Under the pieces are notes generated by a model. It saw nothing but the letters and a program-made list of their open reading frames with translations. It searched no databases and was not told the origin of the DNA. From assembly GCF_020297485.1 (NCBI RefSeq), contig NZ_JAIWZC010000001.1, positions 4,092,001 through 4,156,000 on the forward strand: DNA of 64,000 nt, in the 5' to 3' direction. Position numbers and translations under genes: made by a program. The stretch comes from Enterocloster clostridioformis. GTDB taxonomy: Bacteria; Bacillota; Clostridia; Lachnospirales; Lachnospiraceae. Below, one piece after another: positions 8,343-17,500 of this stretch; position 1 is the stretch's first letter, and every line of letters begins with the position of its first letter.

Positions 8343-10114
8343 TTCTCCAGGCGCTTGTTGAATATTATGAAGCCCTTGAGCGGAAGGGAAAGATAACCAG
8401 TCCGGGCTGGTGCAGGGCCAGGGTAGCGTACGGGCTGGATATTTCAGAGCAGGGGGAGCTTAAGAGCGTCATTCCCCTTAAGCAGGAGCGGCAGAAAGGT
8501 AAAAAGACAGTCACGGTACCGCAAAGCCTTACGGTACCCCAGATGGTTTCCCGTTCTTCCGGTGTATCCGCCAATTTCCTGTGCGACCATTCCGGTTATA
8601 TGCTGGGAATTGATAATAAGGGGAAACCGGAGCGGTCCAGGGAATGTTTTGAGTGCGCCAAAAAGAAGCATAAGGACATTTTAGAGCATATCAGCAGCCC
8701 CGCGGCCGGGGCGGTGTGCCGGTTTTTTGACCGCTGGGCGCCGGATCAGGCAGCGGAAAACCCATGCCTGATACCGGAACTGGAGGAGATTATATCCGGT
8801 TCTAATCTGGTGTTCATGGTGGATGGGGAATATGTCCATGAGGACCCGGATATAAGGCAGTGCTGGGAAGAATACAGCCGTCAGTCAGGCACAGGACCTG
8901 TGGGCGTCTGCCTGGTGACAGGGCGCAGGGAGGAAATAGCCAGGATTCACGGCACCATAAAAGGCGTCCAGGGGGCCCAGTCCAGCGGTGCTGCGCTGGT
9001 TTCCTTTAATGCACCTGCCTTTGAATCATACGGCAAGGAACAGAGCTTTAACGCACCGGTGGGAACATACGCGGCCTATGCCTATACCACGGCGCTCAAT
9101 TATCTCCTTGGGGACCGGACTCATAGGACAACCATCGGTGACACGGCAGTGGTTTACTGGTCCGAGGAAGGCGACGAACGATACCAGAATATATTTGCGT
9201 GCGTATCGGAGCCAACGATGGAGAACCAGGAAATAGTGGATGGGGTATTCAAGAACCTGGCAGAGGGAAAAGCGGTTGCGGCTCAGGATGTCCAGGACAG
9301 TCTTGATATGGACAGGAAATTTTATATATTAGGTCTGGCGCCTAATGCAGCCAGGCTGGCAGTGCGTTTTTTCTATCAGGACAGCTTTGGAAATATATTA
9401 AAGCATATAAAAGAACATTATGACAGAATGGAAATAGTGCGTCCGGCAGCCGACGCCGTGGAGTATCTGGGAATGTGGCGTATGCTGCAGGAGACCGTCA
9501 ATAAAAAGTCCAGGGATAAAAAGCCGGTTCCCAGTATGTCCGGGGCAGTGTACAGGGCAATCATATCCGGCAGCCGGTATCCGGCGTCCCTGTATCAGGC
9601 CGTGCTTGGCAGGATACGGGCAGAGCAGGACGACGGGGACAGCCGGATTTATAAGATAACCAGGGGAAGGGCAGCCATTATCAAAGCATATCTGCTGAAA
9701 AATGGAAATGAAAAGGAGGAAATAACCATGGCGCTGAATGAAGACAGTAATAATACCGCGTACGTCCTGGGAAGGGAGTTTGCGGTTCTGGAGGCAATCC
9801 AGGAGGACGCCAATCCGGGGATTAACGCCACCATAAAGGATAAGTATTTTAACTCTGCATGCGCGACGCCGGCGGCAATCTTTCCCATTTTATTTAAGCT
9901 GAAAAACAGCCACATGAAGAAGATGAACAATGGGGCGAAGGAGATATATTATGAAAAAATACTGGGTGATTTACAGGGAAGGCTGACTGTCGCAGAGGGG
10001 CAGAAGGCAGCCTGCCCAAGGCGGCTTACCCTGGAGGAGCAGGGAATGTTCATATTGGGATATTACCATCAGACTCAGAAGAGATATGAGAAGAAGATAA
10101 AGGAGGAGGATTAA
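8339..10114 (+). CDS. cas8c: Cas8c (Csd1), large subunit of I-C Cascade
   Basis: Large subunit thought to recognise the PAM and to recruit Cas3. Length 591 aa, in range for Csd1. It starts [24 protein letters not shown], the usual Csd1 N-terminus. Other family-like blocks are [19 protein letters not shown], the YTTALNYLL segment and the C-terminal [16 protein letters not shown] stretch. Start and stop mesh tightly with cas5c (ATGA overlap) and cas7c (one-base gap). Cas11c is often made from an internal start within cas8c. An internal ATG after AGGAGGAAATAACC at 9728 would give a 128-aa C-terminal product of suitable size. Confidence 0.93.
   Translation: [591 protein letters not shown]
9728..10114 (+). 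CDS. Possible internal Cas11c product of cas8c
   Basis: In studied I-C systems a small subunit (Cas11c) is translated from within cas8c. Here an in-frame ATG at 9728 follows AAAAGGAGGAAATAACC, a near-perfect ribosome site that stands out inside a coding region. The product would start [19 protein letters not shown] and be 128 aa, close to the size reported for Cas11c. The site is seen directly; its use is inference from the family. Confidence 0.7.
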   Translation: [128 protein letters not shown]

Positions 10115-10115
10115 A

Positions 10116-11006
10116 ATGGCAGAGGTGATTAAGAACAGGTATGAATTTGTGGTGTTATTTGATGTGGAGAACGGAAATCCAAACGGCGACCCGGATGCAG
10201 GCAATCTGCCGAGGATTGATCCGGAGAGCGGATACGGTATCGTGACGGATGTGTGCTTAAAACGTAAGATACGCAATTATGTGGAGACACTGAAGGAAGA
10301 CGAGCCCGGGTATAAAATATATATCCGGGAGGATGTACCTTTAAACAGAAGTGACAATACCGCGTACATTGAGCTTAAGACAGATGAAAAGGGAATCAAG
10401 GAACTCAAAAAGAAAGACCCTCAGGTAGACCAGAAAATCCGGGATTTTATGTGCCGTAACTTTTTCGATATCCGAACCTTTGGCGCGGTCATGACAACCT
10501 TTGTAAAGGCTGCGTTAAACTGCGGCCAGGTGCGTGGGCCTGTACAGCTGGGATTTGCCAGAAGCATTGACCCCATTGTGAGTCAGGAAGTGACCATTAC
10601 CCGTGTGGCTATCACCACAGAAAAGGACGCGGAAAATAAGAGTACGGAAATGGGAAGAAAGAATATCGTTCCCTACGCCCTGTACCGCGCGGAGGGTTAC
10701 ATATCAGCTAATCTGGCCAGAAAATCCACGGGCTTTTCAGATGAGGATCTGGAACTTTTGTGGGATGCCATCATCAATATGTTTGAAATCGACCATTCCG
10801 CAGCCAGGGGAAAAATGGCGGTCCGCCGGCTCATCGTGTTTAAACATAGTAAGGAACTGGGAGATTGCCCTGCATACAAACTCTTTGATGCCGTGGAAGT
10901 AAAAAAGAATGAGGAAGTGGAGTATCCCAGAAAATACGGGGATTACACGGTTGCCGTCCATAGGGACCAGATTCCGGAAACGGTTGAAGTTTCGGAGAAG
11001 ATATAA
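10116..11006 (+). CDS. cas7c: Cas7c (Csd2), backbone subunit of I-C Cascade
   Basis: Polymerises along the crRNA to form the Cascade backbone. The 296-aa protein opens MAEVIKNRYEFVVLFDVENGN and then PNGDPDAGNLPR, the diagnostic Cas7/Csd2 motif. TFGAVMTTF and GPVQLGFARSIDPI match the fold's central part. GGAGGAGG precedes the start, in the end of cas8c, and the stop shares a base with the cas4 start, so expression is coupled. Confidence 0.95.
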   Translation: MAEVIKNRYEFVVLFDVENGNPNGDPDAGNLPRIDPESGYGIVTDVCLKRKIRNYVETLKEDEPGYKIYIREDVPLNRSDNTAYIELKTDEKGIKELKKKDPQVDQKIRDFMCRNFFDIRTFGAVMTTFVKAALNCGQVRGPVQLGFARSIDPIVSQEVTITRVAITTEKDAENKSTEMGRKNIVPYALYRAEGYISANLARKSTGFSDEDLELLWDAIINMFEIDHSAARGKMAVRRLIVFKHSKELGDCPAYKLFDAVEVKKNEEVEYPRKYGDYTVAVHRDQIPETVEVSEKI

Positions 11007-11668
11007 TGGAATACAGGGAGGATGACTTCCTCATGGTGTCCGGTATCCAGCATTTCACCTTTTGCAGGCGCCAGTGGGCCCTTATACATATTGAACAGCA
11101 GTGGAAAGAGAATGAGCATACCATAGAAGGAGAGCTGCTCCACAAAAAGGCCCATGATCCATATTTGGCAGAAAGGCGGGGCGATGTGATGATAAGCAGG
11201 GCATTGCCTGTGTATTCCAGGAGTATGGGTGTCAGCGGGGAATGCGATATTGTAGAGTTTCACAGGGCGGAGGATGGAATCGGACTCCATGGGCACAGGG
11301 GACTGTTCCGGGTATTTCCGGTGGAATATAAAAAGGGGAGCCCAAAGGAATCAGAAGCAGATATACTGCAGCTGGCGGCCCAGGCCATGTGCCTGGAGGA
11401 AATGCTGTCAGCCAGGATTGAAGCGGGGGCGCTGTATTACGGAGAGATTCACCGCAGGAATGTGGTGGAGATTACAGATGAACTGCGAAAACGGGTAAGG
11501 GATATATTTCAGGAGATGCATGAACTTTATGACAAGGGATATACACCAAAGGTCAGATGGTCAAAGAGCTGTAATGCCTGCTCCATGAAAGATATATGTA
11601 TGCCGAAACTGGGAAAAGCATCACCTGTCAGGGATTATATCCGTGGGAAGATTGAGGAGGATGTATGA
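11006..11668 (+). CDS. cas4: Cas4, PAM-selecting exonuclease of spacer acquisition
   Basis: RecB-like iron-sulphur nuclease that trims prespacers and helps select the PAM with Cas1-Cas2. At 220 aa it shows the expected arrangement: an N-terminal cysteine in QHFTFCRRQWALIHIEQQ, the active-site block FPVEYKKG, QAMCLEE, and a C-terminal cysteine set CNACSMKDIC for the cluster. It overlaps cas7c and cas1 by one and four bases. A standalone cas4 beside cas1 is standard in I-C loci. Confidence 0.94.
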   Translation: MEYREDDFLMVSGIQHFTFCRRQWALIHIEQQWKENEHTIEGELLHKKAHDPYLAERRGDVMISRALPVYSRSMGVSGECDIVEFHRAEDGIGLHGHRGLFRVFPVEYKKGSPKESEADILQLAAQAMCLEEMLSARIEAGALYYGEIHRRNVVEITDELRKRVRDIFQEMHELYDKGYTPKVRWSKSCNACSMKDICMPKLGKASPVRDYIRGKIEEDV

Positions 11669-12696
11669 GGAAGTTATTAAACACCCTGTATGTTACTTCT
11701 CCTGACAGTTATCTGTCGCTGGACGGGGAAAATGTGGTAATCTATGACAACGATACGGAACTGGGACGGATACCGCTCCATAATCTGGAGGGAATAGTGT
11801 CCTTTGGATACAGGGGAATGAGCCCGGCCCTCATGGGGGGATGCGCGGAGCGGGACATATCACTTTGCGTCCTTTCGCCTCAGGGAAGATTTCTGGCCCG
11901 TGTGACCGGACGTGTGCGGGGAAACGTACTTCTGCGCAGGAAACAGTACCAGGTTTCCATGAATCAGGACGCAAGTCTGATGATAGCCAGAAACTGTATC
12001 CTTGGAAAAGTATACAATGCCAGATGGGTTCTGGAGAGAGCTGTGAGAGACCATGGACTTCAGATTGACACAGAGAAGGTGAAGGATGCGGCCGGATTCC
12101 TGAAACAATCCCTCAGGCGCATAGAGGAAAGCCGGGACATGGCTCAGCTGCGGGGGTATGAAGGGGAGGATGCCAGTATTTACTTTGGGGTTTTCGACCA
12201 GCTCATATTACAGCAGAAAAATGATTTCTATTTCAAGGGAAGGAACAGGCGGCCGCCTTTGGATAATGTGAATGCCATGCTGTCATTTGTGTACACGCTG
12301 CTGGCCAATACAGTTGCGTCAGCATTGGAAACAGTTGGCCTGGACCCTTACGTGGGATTCATGCATACGGACCGGCCGGGCCGCCTTTCCCTGGCATTGG
12401 ATTTAATGGAGGAGCTGCGGCCGGTTCTGGCAGACCGTTTTGTGCTTACCCTGATTAACCGGAAGATGGTAAACAAAAAGGATTTTTCCCGGAAAGAAGA
12501 CGGCGCTGTCATTATGGGGGATGAGGCACGGAAGCTGTTGCTGTCAGAATGGCAGAACAAGAAAAAGGAGATGATTACCCATCCATATCTGAATGAGAAG
12601 GTGGAGTGGGGAATGATTCCATTTGTTCAGGCCATGCTTCTGTCCAGATATCTGCGAGGCGATATAGATGAATACCCGCCGTTTTTCTGGAAATAG
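11665..12696 (+). CDS. cas1c: Cas1, type I-C integrase
   Basis: Metal-dependent integrase that inserts spacers at the leader end with Cas2. The 343-aa sequence starts MRKLLNTLYVTSPDSYLSLD, like other Cas1c proteins. It contains the C-terminal alpha-helical active-site segments NAMLSFVYTLL and GLDPYVGFMHTDRPGRLSLALDLMEELR, which carry the conserved histidine and acidic residues. The stop is 38 bp before the cas2 start. Confidence 0.95.
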   Translation: MRKLLNTLYVTSPDSYLSLDGENVVIYDNDTELGRIPLHNLEGIVSFGYRGMSPALMGGCAERDISLCVLSPQGRFLARVTGRVRGNVLLRRKQYQVSMNQDASLMIARNCILGKVYNARWVLERAVRDHGLQIDTEKVKDAAGFLKQSLRRIEESRDMAQLRGYEGEDASIYFGVFDQLILQQKNDFYFKGRNRRPPLDNVNAMLSFVYTLLANTVASALETVGLDPYVGFMHTDRPGRLSLALDLMEELRPVLADRFVLTLINRKMVNKKDFSRKEDGAVIMGDEARKLLLSEWQNKKKEMITHPYLNEKVEWGMIPFVQAMLLSRYLRGDIDEYPPFFWK

Positions 12697-12733
12697 AAAG
12701 ACACCTGACAGATGGGCCGGAGGAGGAAGGTAT

Positions 12734-13024
12734 ATGCTGGTACTGATTACATATGATGTGAATACGGAAACCGCCGCAGGCAGGGCCAGGTTGAGAAAGG
12801 TTGCAAAGCAATGTGTCAATTATGGCACCCGCGTCCAGAACTCCGTATTTGAATGTATTTTGGATAATGCCCAGCTGATAAAGCTAAAGGCGATACTGAC
12901 AGATATAATTGATGAACAGACGGACAGCCTTAGGTTTTACAACCTTGGGAATAAACACACTACAAAAGTGAACCATGTTGGGATGAATAAGGGGATTAAT
13001 GTGGAAGAACCGCTGATATTCTGA
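12734..13024 (+). CDS. cas2: Cas2, type I-C adaptation protein
   Basis: Small ferredoxin-fold partner of Cas1. The 96-aa protein begins MLVLITYDVNTETAAGRARL, with the typical acidic residue after the first strand, and includes QNSVFECILD and the C-terminal EEPLIF strand. AGGAGGAAGGTAT sits immediately before the ATG at 12734, so the longer in-frame extension over the cas1 end is not used. It is the last cas gene; the CRISPR leader follows. Confidence 0.95.
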   Translation: MLVLITYDVNTETAAGRARLRKVAKQCVNYGTRVQNSVFECILDNAQLIKLKAILTDIIDEQTDSLRFYNLGNKHTTKVNHVGMNKGINVEEPLIF

Positions 13025-13235
13025 CCTGGCCGCGGGCGGTAAAGCGGTATAAAGTATTTTGGTGCGAACCTGAAGCAAACATGGATTTACGGGGGGATTC
13101 GCACCGGAAAATTTGCACAATGAGAACGGATTTGCGAGTGTGCAGGGATGGTTGGCCGTGATTTGAGGGGGGTGGGATATGATTTGTTTGTGGAAATGTG
13201 ATGAAGAATAGTAGTGGTTATTGTGTAGTATTTCT
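13025..13235 (+). promoter_or_regulatory. CRISPR leader
   Basis: 211 bp between cas2 and the first repeat, without a gene. It holds an 8-bp inverted repeat, GGTGCGAA at 13061-13068 and TTCGCACC at 13098-13105, a feature suited to adaptation-factor binding or an RNA hairpin. The last 60 bp before the array are G/T-rich. No convincing -35/-10 pair could be fixed. Confidence 0.75.
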
Positions 13236-15591
13236 GTCTCCACCCTCGCGGTGGAGTGGATTGAAATGCTCTGGTTGTAGGAGCGGAACTGGCCTGTGTA
13301 CGTCTCCACCCTCGCGGTGGAGTGGATTGAAATCTGTGAAGCCTGTCCTTCGGCTGTTTCCTGTCCGGGTCTCCACCCTCGCGGTGGAGTGGATTGAAAT
13401 AACTCAATTAGATTCTTTTTTGGCTCTTCTATGTCGTCTCCACCCTCGCGGTGGAGTGGATTGAAATAGGATATGGAACGGCTTATGAAGGGGATGGATG
13501 CGTCTCCACCCTCGCGGTGGAGTGGATTGAAATCCCAAAGCCTCCAGGTAGGTATCATCCGTTTGGTCGTCTCCACCCTCGCGGTGGAGTGGATTGAAAT
13601 ATCCGCTGCATCGCTGGCATTATTCAAGTCCTTCCGTCTCCACCCTCGCGGTGGAGTGGATTGAAATGTCCGCGCCAACACCCCGCAGCTGGCCATGATT
13701 GGGTCTCCACCCTCGCGGTGGAGTGGATTGAAATTGAAACTGCAATTTGACAGCCTTAAAGCCACAATGTCTCCACCCTCGCGGTGGAGTGGATTGAAAT
13801 CCGGCAGCAGGGCCACCTCCAGGTCCCCCTCATGTCTCCACCCTCGCGGTGGAGTGGATTGAAATGTCACGTCAAATATGATAGGCATATCAGTATCCAC
13901 GTCTCCACCCTCGCGGTGGAGTGGATTGAAATCTGGCTCATTCCAAACCAACGCACACCGCGTAAAGGTCTCCACCCTCGCGGTGGAGTGGATTGAAATA
14001 GGCTATAGTTTAGCAGACATTGCCGCCGCTACAGTCTCCACCCTCGCGGTGGAGTGGATTGAAATCTTTGGGCGCAAAGGAGGAGCGTACTACAAAGGGG
14101 TCTCCACCCTCGCGGTGGAGTGGATTGAAATTGGGAGATAACAACCGTGAAACAGAAGTGGTATCCCGTCTCCACCCTCGCGGTGGAGTGGATTGAAATC
14201 GGGCATTAAATCATTTACCGACACTCCAAAATAGTCTCCACCCTCGCGGTGGAGTGGATTGAAATCAGTAGTACATTGATTATATTCATTCAGTGTTATG
14301 TCTCCACCCTCGCGGTGGAGTGGATTGAAATTTTTCATCTGCTTCTAAATCCATACAAAGTCTTGCTCCATCTCCACCCTCGCGGTGGAGTGGATTGAAA
14401 TCGGTATCGATAGAATATAAATATGATTTTGAAAGGTCTCCACCCTCGCGGTGGAGTGGATTGAAATCTAAAAATAGGTATAAAAAATACAGCTCCGCAA
14501 AGTCTCCACCCTCGCGGTGGAGTGGATTGAAATACCTCCCACTCCCGGAGCGGATGCTTAACCATAGTCTCCACCCTCGCGGTGGAGTGGATTGAAATTG
14601 TTGTCCTGCGGTTCCCAGGCTCATATGCTCGGCGTCTCCACCCTCGCGGTGGAGTGGATTGAAATTCTGATTACTACCCAAAAATGTGCAGCTCTCTGAG
14701 TCTCCACCCTCGCGGTGGAGTGGATTGAAATAAGATGTCTCTCTGCTTCTCGTCCGGTTTTGCCCGGTCTCCACCCTCGCGGTGGAGTGGATTGAAATAT
14801 CCTGCAACATCTCCTTTATGATTTCTCCCAGGTCTCCACCCTCGCGGTGGAGTGGATTGAAATATTACCGCTTTCATCCCAGTCCCTCCTCAAAATGGTC
14901 TCCACCCTCGCGGTGGAGTGGATTGAAATGACATGGGCGAACTTGATACATCGGCCATGGATGTCTCCACCCTCGCGGTGGAGTGGATTGAAATCATACC
15001 TATAACAATGATGTGCCCGTGGAGGATTAGTCTCCACCCTCGCGGTGGAGTGGATTGAAATAAGGACATAATACACCAGTAACCGGCGGTACTATTGTGT
15101 CTCCACCCTCGCGGTGGAGTGGATTGAAATCGATTCTCGCGCGCGTATACGCGCATGTGTATGGTCTCCACCCTCGCGGTGGAGTGGATTGAAATTCATT
15201 CGCAGCAATCCAGTCAATGATGAACTGATGTCTCCACCCTCGCGGTGGAGTGGATTGAAATCGTGGTTGTCCACTTTGCGTCCGGAGTATATACCGGTCT
15301 CCACCCTCGCGGTGGAGTGGATTGAAATTTGGGGCAACAAAAGGAGCTGCCATCTTGTTTCCGTCTCCACCCTCGCGGTGGAGTGGATTGAAATCCGCAG
15401 TCTGCGATATGGGCGATTGTTTTATAAGTCTCCACCCTCGCGGTGGAGTGGATTGAAATAGCAGTTAAAGGCAGATAATGCACAGTTAACAGGTCTCCAC
15501 CCTCGCGGTGGAGTGGATTGAAATTCCGGGGTAGTCTCATAGCCGTTCACATAATAGCGTCTCCGCTCTCGCGTCGGAGCAAGTTAAAAAT
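13236..15591 (+). CRISPR. Type I-C CRISPR array: 35 repeats plus degenerate end repeat, 35 spacers
   Basis: The 32-bp repeat begins GTCTCCACCC and ends GTGGATTGAAAT. CTCCACC and GGTGGAG form a 7-bp stem with a CTCGC loop, and the 11 bases after the stem (TGGATTGAAAT) fit the 5' handle left by Cas5c. Repeats start at 13236, 13302, 13369 and so on to 15493, then the degenerate copy at 15559. By hand count spacers are 33-38 bp, mostly 34-35, and all differ. The repeat at 14370 starts with A instead of G. The orientation, with ATTGAAAT toward the spacer and the leader at the cas2 side, fits I-C, so newest spacers are near 13268. Confidence 0.98.
15559..15591 (+). repeat. Degenerate terminal CRISPR repeat
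   Basis: After the last intact repeat and a normal 34-bp spacer comes a 33-bp copy that starts GTCTCCGCTCTCGCG and ends GTTAAAAAT. It keeps a CTCCG/CGGAG stem, but several positions are changed and one base is added. Leader-distal degenerate repeats mark the old end of an array. Confidence 0.9.
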
Positions 15592-15699
15592 CCGCCAATT
15601 ACAGAATTACATCCAGTTGCCCTCTCCTCTGCCCTTTTCGCAAACGCCGCAATCCCTTTTGAACTGCAAAAAGGTTAGGTAAAACTAATTCCGTACAAC

Positions 15700-15723
15700 A
15701 AAAAAGATGGGGCATGCCCCATC
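15700..15723 (-). terminator. Terminator of the ribU-creatininase operon
   Basis: On the minus strand the perfect palindrome GATGGGGCATGCCCCATC is followed by TTTTTT. It lies 45 bp past the creatininase-family stop. Nothing else is recognised between the CRISPR array and this gene. Confidence 0.85.
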
Positions 15724-15767
15724 CCTTTCATAATCTTGTTAGAATGTACAAAGAATGCATACTTCCA

Positions 15768-16559
15768 TTATCCCTTCCATGCCCGAATCTCTTTAAGCCC
15801 CGGCACCAGCACCTTAGCGCTGGTTTCCAGAATGATCCGTCCCTTTTCAGCTGTGGCGCCTGAGGGGTCCCCGCCGATTCCGATGGGTTTGCCGTCTTCT
15901 GTTTTCCAATCCTCGGATACCCAGCCAATGGATACATTTCCGTAAGGTTTCAGCGCCTGATTGTCTTTAAATGCAGTGGGAATTCCCGCCTCTGAGGTCT
16001 CTGACTTTACCAGGGACGGGTCCACGGCCATGACCATGGAGGTTTCCATTTCACCTCCATGGAAGTCCCAGATATTTCCTTCTGAAATCGTGGCCGTCAC
16101 ATCCGGATGGCTAAAGGCCCCGGATGAAAGAATGAAAGGGGAGATGCCGAACTCGCTGCGAAGCTCCCTGCTTAAGACCTGTACAATGGGAGCATTTCCT
16201 CCATGACACACCAGAAAAGCCAGCTTCTTAAAACCGTGGCGGACCAGGCTGGTGCTGATATCATATAACATATGGTAGTAGGTATCCGGTTTAAATGTGA
16301 TGGAGCCGCAGAAATTCCTGTGCTCCGTGCTCAAGCCTACGGGGATGACCGGAAATATCAGCATGGGAAAATCTGAATTTTCCACTTCCAACTCCCTGCG
16401 TATATAGTCTGTCATGGCCTCTGCGATGATATCGTCCGTACCCAGCGGAGCCTGGTTTCCGTGCTGCTCCAGCGCACCCAGGGGAATCAGTACAATGGTT
16501 TCATCCTTGTTGACCTGTTCCATCTCTAACCGGGTTAAATCGCTATAATTTTGAATCAT
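15768..16559 (-). CDS. Creatininase-family amidohydrolase
   Basis: Metal-dependent C-N hydrolase family that includes creatininase, the archaeal riboflavin-pathway deformylase ArfB and MftE. The 263-aa protein has the metal-binding blocks PLGALEQHGNQAPLGTDD near residue 30, VCHGGNAP mid-protein and FHGGEMETS near residue 165. AGGAGGT precedes the start. It follows the ribU-like gene by 66 bp with no terminator between, so it is probably read from the FMN-riboswitch-controlled promoter. That suggests work on a flavin or a flavin precursor or breakdown product, but the substrate cannot be read from sequence. Confidence 0.85.
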   Translation of the reverse strand: MIQNYSDLTRLEMEQVNKDETIVLIPLGALEQHGNQAPLGTDDIIAEAMTDYIRRELEVENSDFPMLIFPVIPVGLSTEHRNFCGSITFKPDTYYHMLYDISTSLVRHGFKKLAFLVCHGGNAPIVQVLSRELRSEFGISPFILSSGAFSHPDVTATISEGNIWDFHGGEMETSMVMAVDPSLVKSETSEAGIPTAFKDNQALKPYGNVSIGWVSEDWKTEDGKPIGIGGDPSGATAEKGRIILETSAKVLVPGLKEIRAWKG

Positions 16560-16625
16560 GTGTATATAACCTCCTGACTGGATTTTTCAGCCCTCGTTCC
16601 TTACAGCGTTTCCTCATGTATTTCC

Positions 16626-17234
16626 TCACGCGGTTCTCACAGCCGGATAAACTGCCAGCAGTCTGGTGTACAGCAGATACCCCACAAAGCAGTTGAGCCC
16701 CAGCTTAATCAGGTTGAAGGGGATGGTGGCCATAAAGATGAAGGTGGTCAGATCGCTGATGGCCGGATTTACCGCAGCCACCATGGTAATCACCTGGTTC
16801 AGAGGGAGCCCCATGGCCGCTGCATACAGGGGAAGGGTGATAAATGCATTGCAGAAACAGGCAAACAAGGTCCTGATGGGGACGCTGACTGCCAATGACG
16901 CGATTGCTGCCCGGCGGGTCTTTCCGCCTTTTTTGTAAACTGCCCACATGGGGATTACGAATAATACAACCCCGATAAGATTGGCAAATTCCCCTACATA
17001 CATGGAATTGGTGCCGACCGTGAGAAGCTTGATGATGATTTTGATGATTTCCACCCAGGCGGCGGACGCTGGCCCCATGAGGAACAGGGCAATAATGGAC
17101 GGCACATCGCTGAAGTCAATCTTGTAAAAGGGCGGCATCATTGGAACGGAAAATTCCAGGGACATGAGGGCGCCGGCAACTGCGGCCAGCATACCGGTGT
17201 AAATAAGTTTCTGAATACTCCATTTTGTTTTCAT
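16626..17234 (-). CDS. ribU: ECF-type riboflavin transporter, S component
   Basis: Substrate-binding membrane subunit that imports riboflavin with the shared EcfA/A'/T module, which is not in this window. The 202-aa protein opens MKTKWSIQKLIYTGMLAAVAGALMS; VPMMPPFYKIDFSDVPSIIA and the NLIGVVLFVIP and NPAISDLTTF segments are typical of RibU. About six membrane segments are visible. The start at 17234 follows AGGAGGTTTTGCT; a longer in-frame extension would run through the terminator and is rejected. An FMN riboswitch and terminator sit directly upstream, which settles the vitamin. Confidence 0.92.
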   Translation of the reverse strand: MKTKWSIQKLIYTGMLAAVAGALMSLEFSVPMMPPFYKIDFSDVPSIIALFLMGPASAAWVEIIKIIIKLLTVGTNSMYVGEFANLIGVVLFVIPMWAVYKKGGKTRRAAIASLAVSVPIRTLFACFCNAFITLPLYAAAMGLPLNQVITMVAAVNPAISDLTTFIFMATIPFNLIKLGLNCFVGYLLYTRLLAVYPAVRTA

Positions 17235-17299
17235 AGCAAAACCTCCTTGATAAATGCTTTCGATACGGTGATTCAGCAATGAATGAAGTTCCAGGAAAC

Positions 17300-17330
17300 A
17301 AAAAATCTCAGGTTCCGGGGAACCTGAGAT
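17300..17330 (-). terminator. Riboswitch-linked intrinsic terminator
   Basis: On the minus strand a 12-bp perfect stem (ATCTCAGGTTCC with its complement, two-base loop) is followed by TTTTTT. It lies between the FMN aptamer and ribU, so FMN binding should favour this terminator and shut off ribU and the creatininase-family gene. Confidence 0.92.
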
Positions 17331-17387
17331 TAACTTCATAGTCAATATAAATAAGGGAGGATACTCAATATTTATATGAACAAAATT

Positions 17388-17500
17388 GTCTTCTCTCATC
17401 CAGACTATACTGTCGGTTTTGGAATCGCACCAAATCAGCCGCATGCAGCGGGTCGCGGACTATACCGCCGGTAGGGAATCACACCCTGCCCCGAAGAACC
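17388..17500 (-). promoter_or_regulatory. FMN riboswitch (RFN element)
   Basis: The minus strand shows the conserved RFN blocks in order: TTCGGGGCAGGGTG, ATTCCCTACCGGCGGTATAG, CCGCGACCCGC, a GGTGCGATTCC segment, CCGACAGTATAGTC and GGATGAGAGAAGA. The spacing and the closing TCTTC/GAAGA stem match the aptamer. FMN binding is established for this class; the switch acts with the terminator at 17300-17330. Confidence 0.96.

Noticed and set aside
12884..13975. Long minus-strand open frame with repeated FNPLHREGGD
   Set aside because: It is the complement of CRISPR repeats and spacers; similar frames across 13.1-15.5 kb on both strands have the same cause.
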